In this document: positions 61,701 through 64,000 of the stretch, piece after piece
Layout of the letters: each line of letters begins with the position of its first letter
Position numbering within the stretch: position 1 is the first letter of the stretch
Source of the DNA: Bacillus mycoides
Lineage (GTDB): Bacteria > Bacillota > Bacilli > Bacillales > Bacillaceae_G
Reading direction: 5' to 3'
Assembly: GCF_001757995.1 (NCBI RefSeq)
Contig: NZ_LXLV01000023.1
Coordinates: 186,001 to 250,000 of the forward strand
Length of the DNA: 64,000 bases
Made by a program: the position numbers and the translations under genes
Notes under the pieces: model-generated
Told to the model about the DNA's origin: nothing
Seen by the model: only the letters and a program-made list of their open reading frames with translations
Database searches by the model: none

Positions 61701-62453
61701 ATGGATAAAAAAATTGAAGTGTTAATTGATAAATATGGACTGACACATTTAAAAGAGGAGCTTATTAATACTGTATTTCCTTGTGTAAAAGTTGTGCCAA
61801 AACAACAGGAAACAATTGCGATAGGCAGTTCGAAAATGGGCGGAGTTCCTGATTTGCCGGATTCATTTGAATATCCAACATACAAAGGAAGTCCTCTATA
61901 CTTTATCGCACAATTTAATTTAAGTGATTTACAAAACGTTGGCATGGATCATAATCTTCCTAAGAAAGGGATGTTATATTTCTTTAGTATTGAAAATTAC
62001 TTTGAAGAAGATGTGGATCCAACCAAAGCTGGACGTGTGCTTTATTATGATATCCCTGTAGAGCAATTACGTAGAGCAGATGAAATACAAGCGAAATATA
62101 ACCAGTGTGCAATTACTTTTGAACTGACATATAAATTACCAGAGCTTTTCATTGAAGATGAGGCTGATTCAGATCGTTTCTTGCAATTACTTGAAGAGCT
62201 AATCCCAGACAACTATGATAATCATCAAATGTTTGGAGAACCATTCTCTGTACAAGATGAGGTATTGTACGAGACTGGACAATATATGGGGATAGAGCCA
62301 CAGCAAATGACGCTTTTATTCCAAATTGATTCAGATCATAAAAATTGTAATATGGTTTGGGGAGAATTAGGAATGCTATATTTCTGTATTAGTAATGAAG
62401 ATTTGAAAAATCGACGTTTTGAAAATACATGCTGTGTATTACAAACTTGTTAA
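61701..62453 (+). CDS. YwqG/DUF1963 family protein
   Basis: The 250-residue soluble protein shows the DUF1963 core: SSKMGGVPDLPDSFEYPTYKGSPLYFIAQFNLSDL and MLYFFSIENY. Known relatives are YwqG-like with immunity or polymorphic-toxin links, but no toxin gene is next to it. It has AAGGAG before the ATG, its own terminator and no operon partner. Function unassigned. Confidence 0.85.
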   Translation: MDKKIEVLIDKYGLTHLKEELINTVFPCVKVVPKQQETIAIGSSKMGGVPDLPDSFEYPTYKGSPLYFIAQFNLSDLQNVGMDHNLPKKGMLYFFSIENYFEEDVDPTKAGRVLYYDIPVEQLRRADEIQAKYNQCAITFELTYKLPELFIEDEADSDRFLQLLEELIPDNYDNHQMFGEPFSVQDEVLYETGQYMGIEPQQMTLLFQIDSDHKNCNMVWGELGMLYFCISNEDLKNRRFENTCCVLQTC

Positions 62454-62458
62454 TGAAG

Positions 62459-62490
62459 AAGGTTGTTCTTGTAAAAAGAACAACCTTTTT
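62459..62490 (+). terminator. Terminator after YwqG/DUF1963 gene
   Basis: AAGGTTGTTCTT and AAGAACAACCTT are perfect 12-bp arms around GTAAA, followed by TTT. Confidence 0.88.
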
Positions 62491-62598
62491 ACAATGTTAA
62501 ATATGCATAATCTCATATGACCTATTTTGAAAAGTATTGTATACTCTAAAACTATACGATACTTTTTCGTATAGTTATAGAATGTAAGGAGTGACAAG

Positions 62599-63759
62599 AT
62601 GGGAAAGACAACTAAATATGTGACAGCTGCCGCACTTTGTTCAACTATAGTAATGGGCGGCTTACACGCGTCATCTGTATCTTATGCAACTACGAAATCG
62701 ACTGTAGTTACTACACAATCAGATGCTAAATTATTAAATGATTTTCGAAAAGAATTAAAAAAACATATTGATAATCGAGATGAAAATATTACAATCGCAT
62801 ATAAAACAAAAGATAGAAATGCTAGAGATGTTATGGACCAATTATACAAAGAATATAATAAAATTGTAGATGCTGATGAGTATGTAAAATATAATGTAGC
62901 GTCTACTAAATATTCTATAAAAGGGATGCCTGGGAATTATACATTTACATTACAAGTGAAGTATCGTGAATCAAAAGAGCAAACACAGTATGTAAAGTCT
63001 CAGGCGAAAGCAATTGTAAATTCTATCATTAAACAAGGCATGGATGAACATGAAAAAGTGAAAGCTATTCATGATTATGTTGTGAAACAAGTATCATATG
63101 ATACGTCTTATCAAGCATATACAGCGTATGAAGCGTTAGCGAATCGTTCTGCCGTTTGCCAAGGATATACATTGTTAACATATCAATTACTAAAAGAAGC
63201 AGGTATTCAAAATCATATTGTAACAGGTACAGAGAATGGACAAGCTCACGCATGGAATTTAGTGAACATTGATAACAAGTGGTACCACCTTGATACTACA
63301 TTCGATGATCCAGTTCCTGATAAAGCTGGGCGCGTAACATATTCATATTTTAATATGTCTGATGAACAATTAAGCAAAGACCATGAATGGGATCGTAGTA
63401 AATATCCAGCGGCAACTACAAGTTACTTTGGCGAATTAACAAGCAAAATAAAAGCCGGTAGTTCAAAAACTGCTGTATATGAACAAATGTTAAAAGAAAC
63501 AAATTTAAAGTATTTATCTGCACAATACGGAGCGGAAAATTACAATGAGTTTAAGAAAAAATTACAGCAACAATTTGCTTCCAAGCCAGAAAAAGTAGAA
63601 GTACGATATAAGCAGTCAATGGATGGAACGATGCAAGATATAAAGAAAGTATTAAATGAAATAACTTGGCCAAAAGGTGCCAAGCGTGTATCTTATCAAG
63701 TAGCACCATATAGTGCAATGGCAGATTATTCATTAGCGACAATTACATTTACGTATTAA
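62599..63759 (+). CDS. Secreted transglutaminase-like cysteine protease domain protein
   Basis: The 386-residue exported protein has a signal peptide (about 1-30, SSVSYATT cleavage zone) and a central transglutaminase-core domain with Cys187 (RSAVCQGYTLLTYQLLKEAG), His217 (QAHAWNLV) and Asp232 (WYHLDTTFDDP) in triad order. The N-terminal alpha-beta repeat region (about 40-140) and C-terminal 100 residues have no recognised domain. Such proteins act as cross-linkers or peptidases at the wall or in spore coats. GGAG precedes the ATG. Confidence 0.88.
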   Translation: MGKTTKYVTAAALCSTIVMGGLHASSVSYATTKSTVVTTQSDAKLLNDFRKELKKHIDNRDENITIAYKTKDRNARDVMDQLYKEYNKIVDADEYVKYNVASTKYSIKGMPGNYTFTLQVKYRESKEQTQYVKSQAKAIVNSIIKQGMDEHEKVKAIHDYVVKQVSYDTSYQAYTAYEALANRSAVCQGYTLLTYQLLKEAGIQNHIVTGTENGQAHAWNLVNIDNKWYHLDTTFDDPVPDKAGRVTYSYFNMSDEQLSKDHEWDRSKYPAATTSYFGELTSKIKAGSSKTAVYEQMLKETNLKYLSAQYGAENYNEFKKKLQQQFASKPEKVEVRYKQSMDGTMQDIKKVLNEITWPKGAKRVSYQVAPYSAMADYSLATITFTY

Positions 63760-63765
63760 GAAATG

Positions 63766-63797
63766 AAAAAGAGCACCTGTAAAAGGTGTTCTTTTTA
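63766..63797 (+). terminator. Terminator after transglutaminase-like gene
   Basis: AAAAAGAGCACCT and AGGTGTTCTTTTT pair around GTAAA with one mismatch. Confidence 0.85.
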
Positions 63798-63862
63798 TTA
63801 TGTATTGCTTCAAAAATCGGAATTGTATGATAAAATAAAAAGAGGAAGGATGTGGAATCTGA

Positions 63863-64000
63863 ATGAATTTGTTCGAAAGTAATATATTTACATTGATATA
63901 TACTTGTTTAGTAATCGGACTTATCGTTTTGTTTTTCATATCATTTACTCTGTTCATTAGAAGATTATTGCAAAACAGCGCTGCAAAAAAACAACACGTG
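63863..64000 (+). CDS. DUF4083 family protein (5' part)
   Basis: The frame is open from ATG 63863 to the end of the window (46 codons): MNLFESNIFTLIYTCLVIGL, then IVLFFISFTLFIRRLLQN and a polar tail SAAKKQHV. One N-terminal transmembrane helix followed by a basic segment fits the DUF4083 family, which is common in Bacillus. The end lies outside the window. Confidence 0.7.
   Translation, partial: MNLFESNIFTLIYTCLVIGLIVLFFISFTLFIRRLLQNSAAKKQHV

Noticed and set aside
61701-62453. YwqG/DUF1963 gene as immunity protein of a polymorphic toxin locus
   Set aside because: There is no LXG, WXG100 or toxin gene in the neighbourhood; it is a single-gene unit.
1-64000. CRISPR array, prophage, tRNA or rRNA genes
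   Set aside because: No regularly spaced repeats, phage structural genes, cloverleaf-like tRNA ends or rRNA segments were seen by eye in the window.
1-64000. Assignment to Bacillus anthracis specifically
   Set aside because: The gene content is shared by the whole cereus group; none of the sequence features seen here is species-diagnostic on its own.

Overview
The window is chromosomal DNA of a low-GC, spore-forming Firmicute and almost certainly comes from the Bacillus cereus group (cereus/anthracis/thuringiensis). The main pointers are the complete petrobactin operon asbABCDEF, an EntFM-type three-SH3/NlpC-P60 protein, an MccF-type peptidase, an alpha/beta SASP, a YjcZ-type sporulation peptide, and three copies of a repeat that I recognise as the cereus-group-specific bcr1 element. 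The species within the group cannot be fixed from the sequence alone.

Layout. 1-2.3 kb: the end of a branched-chain-amino-acid-type ABC transporter operon. 2.4-4.7 kb: a LysR regulator divergent from DUF4865, a frameshifted tautomerase and a CMD-family gene. 4.8-7.4 kb: MarR regulator, a ring-cleaving dioxygenase broken by an amber codon, and a flavin-dependent oxidoreductase. 8-13.9 kb: cydABDC (cytochrome bd oxidase and its thiol-exporter assembly factor). 14-21.9 kb: small lipoprotein, paired half-size DMT transporters, MccF, a D,D-carboxypeptidase, a nitroreductase, EntFM and an alpha/beta hydrolase. 22.1-25.7 kb: a BmrA-like ABC exporter with a two-component system. 25.9-26.7 kb: YoxD-like reductase.

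26.8-29.6 kb is a mosaic. An O-methyltransferase gene is split first by an IS607-type element (tnpA degenerate, tnpB open) and again by a bcr1 element with a TTTAT target duplication. Removing both on paper restores an uninterrupted 223-codon frame. 29.7-33.4 kb: AadK-like nucleotidyltransferase, a peptidoglycan deacetylase, SdpI-like protein, a second bcr1, Nudix hydrolase and a PPOX-family flavoprotein. 33.6-37.6 kb: hom-thrC-thrB, preceded by two nearly identical promoter-plus-T-box modules and then a 27-codon leader ORF with three consecutive ACC threonine codons.

38.3-47.1 kb is a cell-envelope block: glycosidase-like lipoprotein, LCP-family cell-wall ligase, a lipoprotein/response regulator/kinase operon, a second polysaccharide deacetylase and a YkyA-like lipoprotein. 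47.2-48.5 kb: MgtC/SapB and GNAT proteins. 48.7-56 kb: a Fur-box-bearing promoter and asbA-F, followed by SASP and an MFS transporter. 57.8-60.2 kb: LysE-type exporter divergent from a MocR regulator, plus a 55-aa ORF. 60.2-64 kb: patatin-like lipase, YjcZ peptide, YwqG/DUF1963, a secreted transglutaminase-like protein and the start of a DUF4083 gene.

Most genes are orthodox and functionally coherent: respiration under low oxygen, threonine synthesis, iron scavenging and wall remodelling. The unusual material is the broken genes (tautomerase, dioxygenase, O-methyltransferase), the IS607/TnpB relic, the mobile bcr1 repeats and the layered threonine leader.
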